Shown: positions 21,876 to 32,306 of the stretch, in pieces
How the letters are laid out: every line of letters starts with the position of its first letter
Position numbering within the stretch: position 1 is the stretch's first letter
Assembly (NCBI RefSeq): GCF_023101765.2
Contig: NC_064217.1
Coordinates: forward strand, 1,426,001 to 1,490,000
Length of the DNA: 64,000 nucleotides
Source of the DNA: Spodoptera frugiperda
Lineage: Eukaryota; Arthropoda; Insecta; Lepidoptera; Noctuidae
Reading direction: 5' to 3'
Notes under the pieces: model-generated
The model's database searches: none
Told to the model about the DNA's origin: nothing
Seen by the model: only the letters and a program-made list of their open reading frames with translations
Program-made: the position numbers and the translations under genes

Positions 21876-22523
21876 ATGAGGTACGCTACCCTGCTCGACA
21901 CACTAGATATTTCCACAACGTTATCAGAGAGAGACTTATTGACCAGAAACCCAACGCCACCTTGGGATTGTTGGTCTCCCTCTCGGAAGTACATAAGGTG
22001 GCCGGACTCTAGGGTTACGGTGTCCTCCCCTCTCTTCGGACTTCGCTTAACCCCAGAACGTGCCACCTAATCTTCCCAAGATCCACCTCCAGTTGCGCCA
22101 GATGCGAGTCAAGCCGTAGTGTGCGTCCGTTGTACGTCGCCAGGGTCAATTTGTTTTGGTGGCCTCCCATAACCCGGGGATTCTTCGCACCCCTGCCCCG
22201 CCGCTACCATGACCGCCACCGTGGCCAGGCCTAGCGGGGCCGCCGGGAACTAGGGGCCGCGGCCTTGTTCTTTTAAACATTGGAGGAGTTGCCCGTAATC
22301 GCCACGCTGGGCAGGCGGGTTGGCGATCGCAGGGCGTAAACTTCTCGCACCAGTGATGCTGCTGCCCGTCACTGGCCTGTAATTTAGTTTACCTTAATAG
22401 TGATGGTTATCCCGCCATCAGTCGGTCGCCAGAGCCTCGTTCGCTAATCGGCAGGATGCACCACGGGCAGGTGAGGTTGGCATTTGGGCAAAATGGTGGT
22501 AGTTCACCCCTTACACCCCCAAG
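21876..22523 (-). pseudogene. RTE 5' leader and N-terminal endonuclease fragment
   Basis: On the minus strand a GC-rich leader (22,523 to about 22,150) leads into a frame reading LTLATYNGRTLRLDSHLAQ, then VDLGKIRWHVLGLSEVRREG. After a one-base frame change it continues TVTLESGHLMYFREGDQQSQ, GGVGFLVNKSLSDNVVEISS and VSSRVAYLI, where the I-clade element begins. Asn in TYNGRTL and Glu in LSEVRR correspond to the first two catalytic positions of the endonuclease. The rest of the domain (the GDFNA, DFI and SDH regions) is not found in either RTE remnant. Confidence 0.85.
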
Positions 22524-22631
22524 ATATGAATTATATCACTTAAATTATTCTTCACGATTCAAAAAAATAAATTTATAATTCACTTAAACAACATTCTAAA
22601 AATTTAAGTCTTTCAGTAGACAATTTTATTT
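22524..22631 (-). repeat. Array unit 3, last segment
   Basis: It begins with ATATGAATT, the right copy of the RTE target duplication, and then follows the spacer seen in units 1, 2 and 4 (ATTATTCTTCACGATTC, then AACAACATTCT). This closes the interrupted unit. Confidence 0.7.
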
Positions 22632-23445
22632 CAATTAGACCGGGAACTGTCGATGTATTATAAATTCATCGAATTATTATTGGCAGTAGAAAGTTGACTT
22701 GCGTGACAAAGTCGCTGTTTGTACAAACTTATATTTTCCATACATAATGTAATGAAAGAATCAAAAGTACATTTTATACCGTAATTCCCTGTAATGAATG
22801 CAAAATAGTAAAAAAAATATATATTATCTTCCTAAAAATCTGTCTTGCGATGTTTCATATCATCTGAAGATCCAGTTTTTGCCTCATTGTGCATTGTAGT
22901 TTGGTATCCGTAACAAAAGGGGTGTGGTTGGCATTGTTAAGAGCTCAAACTCGCTGCATTGTTGGTAAGGGCCACACCTTAAGAAATTGGCAGCTGTCAC
23001 TTTTTTATCTCCAAGCAGCACTTTCAACTTCTACTCATAGATGGCGGTGTGCTGTGACGTCATTTTCTGAATCGCGGTGTTAAGATTCTCCGCGGTTTGG
23101 TTGGGTCAGCCAGAGTTCGCTGTCCAAGTAACTCTGGTTTCCCTTCAAAACGCATAAATCTTTCGCCTTTTACTAAAGATTTCCGTGGAGGGGAACACTC
23201 AAATGAGTCTATTGTATTTTTGACAACTTCACTTTGGTGGAGTTTATTATACTGAAAAAAGAGTTTATAAATGATAAAATATCTGCAGTTACTTTGAAAC
23301 TGAGTGATTTCATGAGATGTAGGTACATGAATTGAAATATGGAATATTTCACTTTAATCGTTCATCATAATTATTCAAGAGATAAATGTATGATTCACTT
23401 AAACAATATTCTTCACAAAAATATATTTTATTCGATAAACAATTT
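22632..23445 (-). repeat. Array unit 4 (complete), ORF module 23,060-23,251
   Basis: This 814-bp unit keeps all blocks. The minus-strand module reads HQSEVVKNTIDSFECSPPRK, SLVKGERFMRFEGKPELLGQ, RTLADPTKPRRILTPRFRK and stop. It has the best splice-acceptor-like border of the five, CTTTTTTCAG on the minus strand. TGACGTCA lies at about 23,055. Confidence 0.75.
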
Positions 23446-24089
23446 CAATTAGACCGGGAACTGTCGATGTATTATAAATTCATCGAATTATTATTATTGG
23501 CAGTAGAAAGTTAACTTGCGTGACAAAGTCGCTGTTTGTACAAACTTATATTTTCCATACAAAATGCAAAAAAAAAAAAAACAATCAAAAGTACATTTTG
23601 TTACCGTATTTCCTTTTGTGATGAATGCAAAATAGTAGAAAAATAATGATATTATCTTCATAAAAATTCGTCCAGCGATGTTTAAGCAATGGAGATCTAG
23701 TTTTTGCCTCATTGTGCATTGTAGTTTGGTATCTGTAACAAAAGGGGCGTACTTGGCTTTATTATGAGCTCAAACACGCTGCATTGTTGGTAAGGGCGAC
23801 ACTAAGAAATTGGCAGCTGTTACTTTTTTATCTTGAAGAACTACTTTATTTTTAGTTAAAACTTCTACTCATAGATGGCAGTGTGCTGTGACGTCATTTT
23901 CTGAATCGCGGTGTTAAGATTCTCCGCGGTTTGGTTGGGTCGGCCAGAGTTCGCAGTCCAAGTAACTCTGGTTTCCCTTCAAAACGCATAAATCTTTCGC
24001 CTTTTACTAAAGATTTCCGTGGAGGGGAACACTCAAATGAGTCTATTATATTTTTGACAACTTCACTTCGGTGGAGTTTATAATACTTA
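23446..24089 (-). repeat. Array unit 5 (truncated at the ORF module border), ORF 23,894-24,085
   Basis: The unit keeps the order of blocks but stops at CTTAGAAAAAG, the complement of the acceptor-like border, beyond which sequence is unique. The minus-strand module ends LRTLADPTKPRRILTPRFRK-stop. TGACGTCA lies at about 23,889. Confidence 0.72.
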
Positions 24090-24587
24090 GAAAAAGTATT
24101 GTAGTATAATTCTTTACTTATGTGAGATCAAAGGATTAGCAAATTAAGACGCTTTTTTTTCATAAAATATTATTATTTTGTTAAACCCATGTAAATCAAG
24201 CTCTTAAGCGTATTTTATCAGAATTTGGAGAAATTTGAAATCGAAATCACATGATTAACCTGAAACCTCCAGTTTAATCATTCAGTTAGACCTTAAAAAT
24301 AATTATGAAATGACATACGAGTACATGGATCTACAAGTTATTTCATTACATCACATTTTAGTTACTATTGTCCCAAGGATACAATATCATTTTTTTTTTT
24401 AGTATAGTATAGTATAGTTAGATAATTTATAAACATTGCAGTTCTACTTAGTAATACATGTGTTGTAATGAAAAAAATACTGTAGGAGTCACATAATGTT
24501 TAATATTTTTACCCGACTGTTCCAGAAGGAGGGTTATGTTTCTTTTATAGTGACAGTTTCTTATATTGTTATTTTCTATTTTTCCAG
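24090..24587. other. Probable intron end upstream of the 24.6-kb coding exon
   Basis: AT-rich sequence with a short AGTAT tandem run at about 24,402-24,418. It finishes in a long pyrimidine tract and TTTCCAG (24,581-24,587), a strong 3' splice site. An in-frame ATG at 24,496 lies in this interval. Confidence 0.5.
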
Positions 24588-27264
24588 GACTTACCAGACA
24601 AATGCCGAAGCAGCCCAGACTCAACAGACAGCCACACCGATTCCTGAGAGCTCCTCTCGAGATGTCAAGACCAAGACACCAATTCGAGAATCCATGGAAA
24701 TGGTTGCTATTCAACTTCTCGACAAACCTAACACTACAGCTGAGACGCCAGTTATAGCTGACACGAGAATACCACCAAAACTAAAAACTCAAGTCAAACA
24801 CAGAATTAAAACGAGGAATGAAAATGGCGAAGAGTTCGAAAATGCTCACCTTGGTGTTGCAGTTCCTGTCACAATGGAAGAATTGGATACAGAGAACAAA
24901 ATAAACGAGCCTAGTGAATCTTCAACGTCTAATGAAGGTATTTCCACTTGGATCTCATTGAGCAATTCAGCTAAGGATAACGTTACTACTGAGCCATCCA
25001 AAGTAGAAGAAGTCACGAAGAAACCTAAGCCAACTGTTACAAAGAACAAACCTAAACGTCCTCAGAATAATAAAATACCTAAACGTCCTATAATTGGCAG
25101 TACAAACAAAGCTGATTTAGTTGCCAGTGGATCAGCAATTAATGAGAATGTTTACAATAAGATTAAGGATACAGTGCTGTCTAATGTGCAGAAAAATAAA
25201 AATACTTCAATTCGTCCAGCCACGACAACTACAACCACGACTACAACTACTACTACAACCACTGAAGCACCAACAACGAAAAAGGAAACTAAAATCCCAA
25301 TTGTAACACCAGTAGTAACAGTGACCTCAAAGCCAAAGAAAAAGAATAAGAACAAACAGAAAACTACCACTACCTTAGCGCCTCCCGTTATCAGTGACTC
25401 AGCACTGCTTCCCACAGAAGCTAAAGAACAAGAAATTGAACTAGAAGTAAGTACACCAGCAGCCACAACCAAGAAACCTAAAAGAAGCTCAACTAGGAAG
25501 AAGAACAAGACTAAAAAGCGCAAGACCTCCACACCTAAACCCAGCACAGAAGTCGCTATTTCTGATGTCAAAACATCCAACAAAACTAAATCAAATAAGA
25601 ATGCTAAGAAACCGGCAGCTGCACCAACTGGGGCTATCACAACACAAATCTATAATTACTTGTCTAGAGAAGTGATGCCGTCTGTGGGAGTAGGCATGTT
25701 GGGCTTGGCTAGTTTAGTAGGTATTGCTGGTTATTTCTTGTATCCGTTTGCAACTCCAGTACGCAGAACATTTGAAGTAGACAAGAATGACGATATCTAT
25801 AGAAACAACGCTGAAGAGTACGCTAATGATGGCAATGGACAAGCCGAAGAAGAAATGCTGGGAACTGTTTTAGCTGGAATGCCCGCCCACGCCAAACAAA
25901 AGTTGAATCCCTATGCCGGACAAACTGCATACACAAGTCGTTACCCAGTGAAAAAGGAACAAGACATTAGGTACAGACAAGTGGCCACAGGATACAAACC
26001 AAACCCCAATTATGGAAAAGTACATTATGCTCAACAGAAAACAGGAATCGCTCATGCTGCTGTTTACTCAAAGCCACTTAGTTACAGTCCTCATTATGAA
26101 ACTAGACACGCTTATACAACAGAAGGAAAATACAATTATGAGAAACCCCAACAACAACCAAACTATACTCCATACCCAGCTGTAGAACCCATTTACGCTG
26201 CACCACAAACTGGTCCCACAGGCATTTCAGCTTATGGGAATGAGAATTCTAACTCAGTTGTCTACGGTGTAAAGCCGGCAGCTGAATCTGATTTCAAACC
26301 TGTATACCCATTCGAAGGTCAGTTTTTCAGCGAAACTACTAGTAGTTCAGTGACGTATCCTCCAACCTCTATGTACTTAGGATCTAATAACGATTCAGAA
26401 AATCAGGAAGAAAAATATGACGACAATACAAGCGGCAGTGAAGCAAGTTCTGAATCTAGCGACAACAAATTCGTAGTTGGAAATGTTCCTAAGGAACTAG
26501 TAGATTCGGCAACACCTGCAGTAGTACCAGAACATGGCCCCAGAAACTTAAGAAAGAAACGTAGTATTTCAGGTTCACTTGAAGAGCTTTTAGCAGAGAA
26601 AGGAAACCGAGATGTCTTTATAAGCAATGAAATCGACGACATTTACAACATGAACAACCCTATAAGAAACCTGGCTGCTAATGAAGTATATGATACCACA
26701 GTTTTACCTAAAGAAGTCACTGAAGTTTCTGCTGTATCAGAATCTGAAAAAGATGCTAAAAACGAAGCTACGACTGATAAGATCGAGGTTGTTGAGAGCG
26801 TGTCAACGATTCCAGTGAACAGTAAAAATGACAAAACAACAGAACCAGACATGTCTAATGAAATGGAAACTACGACTAAGACTTTTAAAGTATACGAAGT
26901 GTTTCCTTCGAACACCGAAGTGACTGAACGCAACAGTCCTATAAACTCACCTACTACCACTGTACAAAGTATGATGACTGAGACAACAACAGATTTGAAA
27001 TCGGAAACAACTTCTACAATGCCTACAGTACCAGTTTCGACTGACAAGCCAGCGACTACTTCAAGACCGTGGAATGATCCAGACATTGTCACTTATCCCC
27101 CCTTAAACCAACAAGGTGGATTCCTAAACTTCCTACAAAGATTAGTAGACTTTAAATTCAGACTCGGTCTAGGCATCTTACAGACAACAGTTGATGCTCT
27201 AAATAGATTTAGGGATGATACGATGCAAAAAGTAACGAATGCATCACGTACACACAATGGGTAG
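24588..27264 (+). CDS. Thr-rich membrane protein with furin site (large coding exon), unnamed
   Basis: The frame is open from ATG 24,496 (922 residues), but TTTCCAG at 24,581-24,587 after a pyrimidine tract suggests the exon really begins at 24,588 in phase 2, with the start and any signal peptide on an upstream exon. If ATG 24,496 is used, the stretch FIVTVSYIVIFYF would act as signal or anchor. In 922-residue numbering: Lys/Thr/Pro-rich mucin-like region 30-390 with 14 consecutive Thr at 243-256; a hydrophobic segment at about 393-418 (VGVGMLGLASLVGIAGYFLY) followed by FATPVRR; Tyr/Pro-rich 480-580; a furin-type RKKR at 686-689; a second Thr/Glu-rich stretch; and an amphipathic C-terminal helix at 876-905 (FLNFLQRLVDFKFRLGLGIL). 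I do not recognise the family. The layout suggests a secreted or surface protein that is proteolytically processed; function is unknown. Confidence 0.82.
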
Positions 27265-28245
27265 TTTGTTAATTCTAGATTTGGTGCACCGTTGCGATGT
27301 AATTTGAGATATAATTTATCGATGTAATTTTTTTGTCATTCGAAGCGAATTTCACTATTTTTATAGCAGTTATTTTGAATGGTAGAAAAATGATTAATGC
27401 AATTAGGTATGTATAGTATAGTGTAGAAATGTGTACTTATATTTTTTTACAATCATATCAATGGGATTAACTAAAAATCACAGTTTAATTACATAAATTA
27501 ATGGAGAAAAGCCTACTGGCACGGGGCAGCGCACGCTGCTCATGATGAAGAGTCCCTCTGTGACTCGAAACTAGTAGAGCTTTTCTACATTAATTTACGC
27601 GAGTAAACCGTAATTTTTAGTTAATTTAGTATGTCTCACGATAGTTATTATAACATATCAACGGTATGTTTTAGACTGAATAATACTCATTTATTTGTAC
27701 TAAAAAATACAAACGTAGGTTAAATTGAACCTACGTTACTCGTACTTTCAATTGAAAATCTTTAATATTGCATTTATGGAAATCGATCAAAACATGTATT
27801 TAAGATTGCTTAATTTTTAAGGTTAAAGTTTAAGTACAGGGAATTATGTTATATAATATTCTGATTATTTTTATATAATATAAAAATTATAAGATTATAA
27901 TTTCAGAATGCTATCCTCGATGCTTATATTTGAGGGAAGCCTACTGAAGTTATATTGTGATAAAATATATAAATAGTACTTTTATTAGGCGTTAAAATAT
28001 GTAATAAATATTTTATAGCCGCGTAAGATTTTATTATTTGCGTCCGAAATATATTATACAGTATTATTGATTTTCTCAGATTAAAAGAAAAGGTTTTAAC
28101 CTATTTTATAAGATAAAAATTATATAAAATGGAATTAAATATATTTTTAGGCACTTATAGCAGTAATTTACTTATTTTTTTATAATTTTATAAAAATAAT
28201 TCTTCTGTGTAAATATTGAAATAAAGACTTTTTAATTATTGTACT
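27265..28245 (+). other. 3' UTR of the Thr-rich gene, poly(A) signal at 28,220
   Basis: AATAAA at 28,220-28,225 is followed about 20 nt later by a T/G-rich stretch (TGTACTTGTTTTATTG), a good cleavage context. The UTR contains a MITE (27,469-27,622) and a small hairpin (arms AACGTAGGTT and AACCTACGTT at 27,712-27,737). Confidence 0.55.
27469..27622. mobile_element. MITE in the 3' UTR, imperfect 44-bp inverted ends
   Basis: The left end AACTAAAAATCACAGTTTA and the right end read in reverse (AACTAAAAATTACGGTTTA) match, and the match continues inward through AAATTAATG-AGAAAAGC. The core GATGAAGAGTCCCTCTGTGA resembles a repeat often seen in lepidopteran genomes (recalled, not searched). A related right-hand block (AGTATGTCTCACGA) is found near 39.2 kb. 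Confidence 0.7.
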
Positions 28246-29121
28246 TGTTTTATTGATTTATTGCAGGAGTTACATAAATACAAAATTATAAGATTAATTA
28301 AACAATAGAAGTCCTAAATAATTATTTTGACGTATTACGCCATCTATACGCAAAAGGTAGTACTAACTTTAGTGTGAGTATTACACTTACTATTACTACT
28401 TCAAACAAGAAATCATAGATGGCGCTAACACACATTTGCGTATATTGAGTAAATGTTATGAGTCTCATATTAAATTATCTAATACCAATAGCTGCGAGAA
28501 CATTTTGAAAAACCGAAAAAAGCCCAGTAATTTTTACTCGACCCGGGAATTAACCGAGACCTTGGCTGAGCAGTCGCGTTTAAATAATCACGTCATAATT
28601 TTCGTTGGGTGGTAATTACTTAAATGATTTTAGAAATTGTCTTGGGCCAAATATGACCAAAATATGTATTTATATGCTTAAATTAGGTCATTAAGCCTTA
28701 CTAGGCTATGTAAATATAAGTTAGTATCTATAAAATATCTAGTTTACATGATTAACTTTGCGGTTCCTCACAATAACTTGTGGTTTCAGTATAATCCACC
28801 GCAGAAATTAGTTTCTATATCTATATATGTACATATATATATATAGAGAGATATCTAACGTTTAATTATTACATGCTTATTATGTTAGTATCGGAATATA
28901 TCTAGTAATTTGAATTTAGTTTAATGATCTCCCAAACATGTACTTGGTATATAGGTAAATCCTAATTTAATACATTTTACTTGATACAACCCGAAGCCCT
29001 TTGCGTAGATGATCATTGGTAATAACTTGTTTAATAAGTCAAATCAAGTCGATAGGTACAACACCTGCGCATCGCGTTCCACGCGCGCCTCAAAGAGCCA
29101 TCAGACCACCACAGATCGACA
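28246..29121. other. Gene-free interval with a SINE-C scrap
   Basis: It holds a short SINE-C remnant on the minus strand (about 28,525-28,590, AAAGCCCAGTAATTT and CGACCCGGGAATTAACCGAG) and an AT microsatellite at about 28,818-28,857. No coding region is supportable. Confidence 0.5.
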
Positions 29122-29852
29122 CCAGCAATTTATACTGCGCTAACTCAAAAAGCGTACTTTACAGTAGAGGCGTTTAAAGGGAAAAACGTGATAACTTTTA
29201 CATTAATTAAGATACTTTTTTGAAATTTGGTATGCTTAATATTTAATTTATTAATTGTAATATCTCATATTTATATTTCCTTAATTATTTTTATTTTTTG
29301 ATTTAGCGCAAGTTAGCCGTATATAAACGTAATTCATCAAAAAATTTTTACATCTTATACACGTCTAACTTATGTTAGCGTAGTGTAGTACGGGACGTCG
29401 TAGTGCATGATCAATCATCTGATGCATATTTCAATATTTTATAAAGAACATGTACTTAATTACAAAAAGAATAGTCAGCGTACCATTAATAAACGAATTA
29501 ATACGTTAACACATAAGTATTTACTATGTAAAAGTCGCTATGTCGTTCATTTTACAAACGAACAAGTATACACACGAACGCACTAAACTACGCTAACTAT
29601 GAGTTAGTGCAGTGTTGCACGGACTTTGACCAAAGTGATCCCCGCGCACACTCCGCTAATAATAGTTGGCGTAATATAAATCGAGTGATTTCAAAAAGTA
29701 CCTTTACTTAGCGTTTTATAAGATTTGTAACTTTCTTATTTTTGCATATTTCTTCTCAATTTTTTTATGACGTATGTAAACACACATTTTAAGCAACTTG
29801 ACATAAAAAAAGTTTTTTCCAAATTTCGAGTTAGCGTAGTATAAATTGCTGG
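29122..29852. mobile_element. 731-bp element with 25-bp inverted ends
   Basis: The left end CCAGCAATTTATACTGCGCT-AACTC (29,122-29,146) is the reverse complement of 29,828-29,852 with one mismatch. There is no ORF of transposase size, so it would be non-autonomous. CAAAGAGCCATC occurs just outside both ends but at unequal distances (20 and 9 bp), so it is not a clean target duplication. Internal GTTAGCGTAGT copies recall the TIR sequence. Confidence 0.6.
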
Positions 29853-29900
29853 TCCGCGCGCAAAGAGCCATCGAGATGGGGCCCAGTTGGACTGATACTT

Positions 29901-30000
29901 GATTCGGAGTTGCGGACTACCTAGCGGGTTTACCGGGGCTCCGGATCGAAAAGCAGGCGAGTCTGACACTCCCTCTAGTAAACTGGATGATTTTCGCCCT
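29901..30000 (-). repeat. SINE-B copy
   Basis: In reverse it reads the SINE-B core and tail: AGAGGGAGTGTCAGACTCGC, CTGCTTTTCGATCCGGAGCC and CCGGTAAACCCGCTAGGTAG, then TCCGCAACTCCGAATC. It is the best view of the 3' half of this family. Confidence 0.65.
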
Positions 30001-31328
30001 TTAAAAAAAAAATGTATCAGTTATCAAAGAAATATACGAAGTTACAACACAACCCAAATATCCTTACCAAACAGTCAGACTCAGTCCCTTAGGAGAAAAC
30101 AAGAATAACACTTTCGAAAAACCCTAAAACTGTCACATGGGAAGAAAATGTCACAAACCACGTTTAATATGATCGTAAAACAAATTGATAGTAAAAACCA
30201 ACTTAAACTGTTAACCCTTTAACAGTAAAGTTAAATAATAAAACTGTGGTCACTGGCAGCGTTAAGTAAAAGGGTTGAACGTTCAGTATTATGACTACGT
30301 TTATGGTTTTATAGTTTATTGCGAGATAATTAAGACATTAAACGTTATTAGGCATGAAGTAAAGGTAGGTGTTTAAAGGTACTATATAATAATTAATTAT
30401 TATGTAGATGTATTTCGTCGTCGTCAGGCCCAGAGGTTTATGACGCCCGCTTGCAACTGCAAAGTACCAATGTGACTTTTTTGAGTGATATGTGCTTTCT
30501 AACATTATTTAGACAGACGGTGAAGTGAAAACATTGTGACCTGGGATCATATTGTATGTTTGTAAACATAACCACGACACTGGAGAAAATTATAGTGACG
30601 GAATTATAGTGACGTAAAAACGGAATATTTTTTTGCCCACTATAATTAATAACATAAAAAAATATACCTTTTTTTTTCACATTAAGAATATTAGATAATC
30701 TTGAAAATAAAAATAAAAAACAAGCATTTTAATCTAATAAGACTATTATCTTATCCATACATTTTGTAACGTTAAAAATAATGCTGAATATATTAAAAGC
30801 TAGGAGAAAAACGTAGGTCTGTGTTTTTAACAACTACGCCATTTTTTAATTTTTTTTGACTAAAAATATATCATTTAGATGTTTATGTTCGCATGAAATT
30901 TCGGGTAAACGTATGATTTACCCAAAAATGTTGTGTCAGTGTCCTAAGCTATATTAATGCGACCCTTGTGGTTAGATTAACACGTCGGCCGCCGCGTGCG
31001 GTCATTATGACCTACGCATGACTTTAACATACCCCTTAATCGCATTCTTTGCCATTGCGTCGGTGTTTACGGGTTAATATGGCGTCGTGTAAAGAAAAAA
31101 TGGAGGGGATTTTTTTGGTCTGTAATTTTTTGGATATGTTTTGCGTTTTGTATACTAATAGGGTAAAAAGATTTTGAGTTTCATCACATACATACAGTTT
31201 TTATTCTTCAGATTTTCTGTAGTTTGATAGGAATCAGTCTTTCTTCTTTCTATAACTTCTAAGTTTTAATTTTTGTAACTTAGGGAATTTAATGACTAAA
31301 AATATTTGGTATTTTACTAGGTAATTGG
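30001..31328. other. Gene-free interval
   Basis: AT-rich, with a short direct duplication AATTATAGTGACG at about 30,590-30,617. No domain-bearing ORF on either strand. Confidence 0.5.
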
Positions 31329-31370
31329 CAACACTTTAAACGCCACGTCCCCGTGGCGTTTAAAGTGTTG
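31329..31370. repeat. Perfect hairpin, 19-bp arms, 4-nt loop
   Basis: CAACACTTTAAACGCCACG at 31,329-31,347 is exactly inverted at 31,352-31,370 with TCCC between. Confidence 0.9.
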
Positions 31371-31402
31371 ACACCGGTGACCGACGTTAGCGGAAGGATT
31401 TG

Positions 31403-31500
31403 CCATCAACAGTTTTTTTTTTGAGGAGGGAAAATCATCCAATGACTTCTCCCGCCTTGGACGAGACGGGAGTAAATGTCAGACTCTAACTGACTTAAAT
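31403..31500 (+). repeat. SINE-B copy
   Basis: T-run, AAAATCATCCAATGACTTCT, GACGAGACGGGAGTAAATGT and CAGACTCTAACTGACT align with the SINE-B core. Confidence 0.6.
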
Positions 31501-31552
31501 TGGCAGTCAAAGACTTAAAGAAATAAATTTAATTTCTTTTGATTGCTGTGTC

Positions 31553-31797
31553 CTTTTTTTCGACGAGGCTACAAATCATCTGATGGTAAGCAATCGCCGC
31601 CGCCCATGGTAATTCTAAATACCAGAGCCGTTACGAGTGCGTTGCAGGCCTTTTGAGGGTTAGGAATTTATGGGTTGTTGTGGAATCAGTGACTGGAAAT
31701 ATTGGGAAGGGGGAAATTAGGCCTCCGGTAACTTCACACACACAACGAAATACAACGCAAGCGTCGTTTCACGTCAGTTTTCTGTGAGGCCGTGTAC
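31553..31797 (-). repeat. SINE-A copy, inverted
   Basis: Reading the complement gives the SINE-A order in full from CACGGCCTCACAGAAAACTG through CTTGCGTTGTATTTCGTTGT, GGAGGCCTAATTTCCCCCTT and CATGGGCGGCGGCGATTGCT to CATCAGATGATTTG. Its 5' head is missing. Confidence 0.75.
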
Positions 31798-32154
31798 TTC
31801 GCTTAACTAGAGAAATAATTATACTTACATTAAAATTTACTCGCTTTTGCTTACGTCATTTATTTCTCAAAGAAAAACTTTGGTAAGTTTATCTTTACCA
31901 GGAATTCATTCTTCAAAGTACAGCACGATAGTGTTATTACGAAATTGGTTTCCTTTTACGTCGTATTAATTCCAAGAATTACAAAGAAGACCACTATTTT
32001 AATCTTCCTTCTTGCTGTAGGCTAGTCTTGTAGTTCCAAGAATACAGTTTTAATTTAAATTTTTGCGTATTTTCTTCGTTTTACGTCATAAACTTATTTT
32101 AGTTTTAATGGCGTCAAAATGCAATTAGCTATAGCGTAATAGCGGCTACACACC

Positions 32155-32303
32155 TGTTTTTGGAGGGGGAAAATTATCTAAGGGCTTTTCCCGTCTTGCG
32201 TGAGGCGAGAGAGAGTGTCAGACTCTTACTGACTAAAAACCACCCCGTTCCTACTCCTGCTTTTCGAGCCGAAACCCCGGTAAACCACTAGGCAGTCCAC
32301 AGC
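32155..32303 (+). repeat. SINE-B copy
   Basis: It contains GAGGCGAGAGAGAGTGTCAG, ACTCTTACTGACTAAAAACC, ACCCCGTTCCTACTCCTGCT and CCCCGGTAAACCACTAGGCA. It abuts the foldback cluster at 32,307. Confidence 0.7.
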
Positions 32304-32306
32304 CGG

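Larger units (their letters stand above)
14355..22523 (-). mobile_element. RTE-clade LINE, full-length ends, split by an I-clade LINE
   Basis: ATATGAATT occurs immediately outside both ends (14,346-14,354 and 22,524-22,532), and sibling array units lack the block, so this is one insertion with a 9-bp target duplication. On the minus strand the 5' end is at 22,523. A GC-rich 5' leader and the N-terminal endonuclease portion lie at 21,876-22,523, and the reverse transcriptase lies at 14,360 to about 16,390. The 3' end runs straight from the stop codon into TGATGATG, matching the very short repeat-tailed 3' ends of RTE elements. The middle is occupied by the I-clade element. The endonuclease C-terminal half is absent from both remnants. 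Confidence 0.85.
11519..24089 (-). repeat. Five-unit tandem array with a conserved exon-like ORF module
   Basis: Four junctions carry the marker AATTAGACCGGGAACTGTCG or a one-base variant, at 11,918, 12,711, 22,632 and 23,446. Between markers each unit repeats the same order: ATTATTGGCAGTA, AAAGTACATTTT, TTTGCCTCATTGTGCATTG, GAGCTCAAACTCGCTGCATT, TAGATGGCGGTG, TGACGTCA and the ORF module. Spacings are 793 bp, about 649 bp once insertions are removed, and 814 bp. The first unit starts, and the last ends, at the edges of the ORF module. Orientation is given by the minus-strand ORF. Units are close in sequence, so the array is young or homogenised. I know no named family for it. Confidence 0.85.

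Noticed and set aside
25152..25640. Minus-strand ORF rich in Val, Leu and Phe (162 codons)
   Set aside because: It is the complement of the Thr/Lys-rich coding exon; poly-Thr codons read as poly-Val in reverse. No independent support.
28335..28455. MITE with GCCATCTATACGCAAA and reversed TTTGCGTATA blocks
   Set aside because: The blocks are not in simple terminal-inverted order, so element borders cannot be defined.
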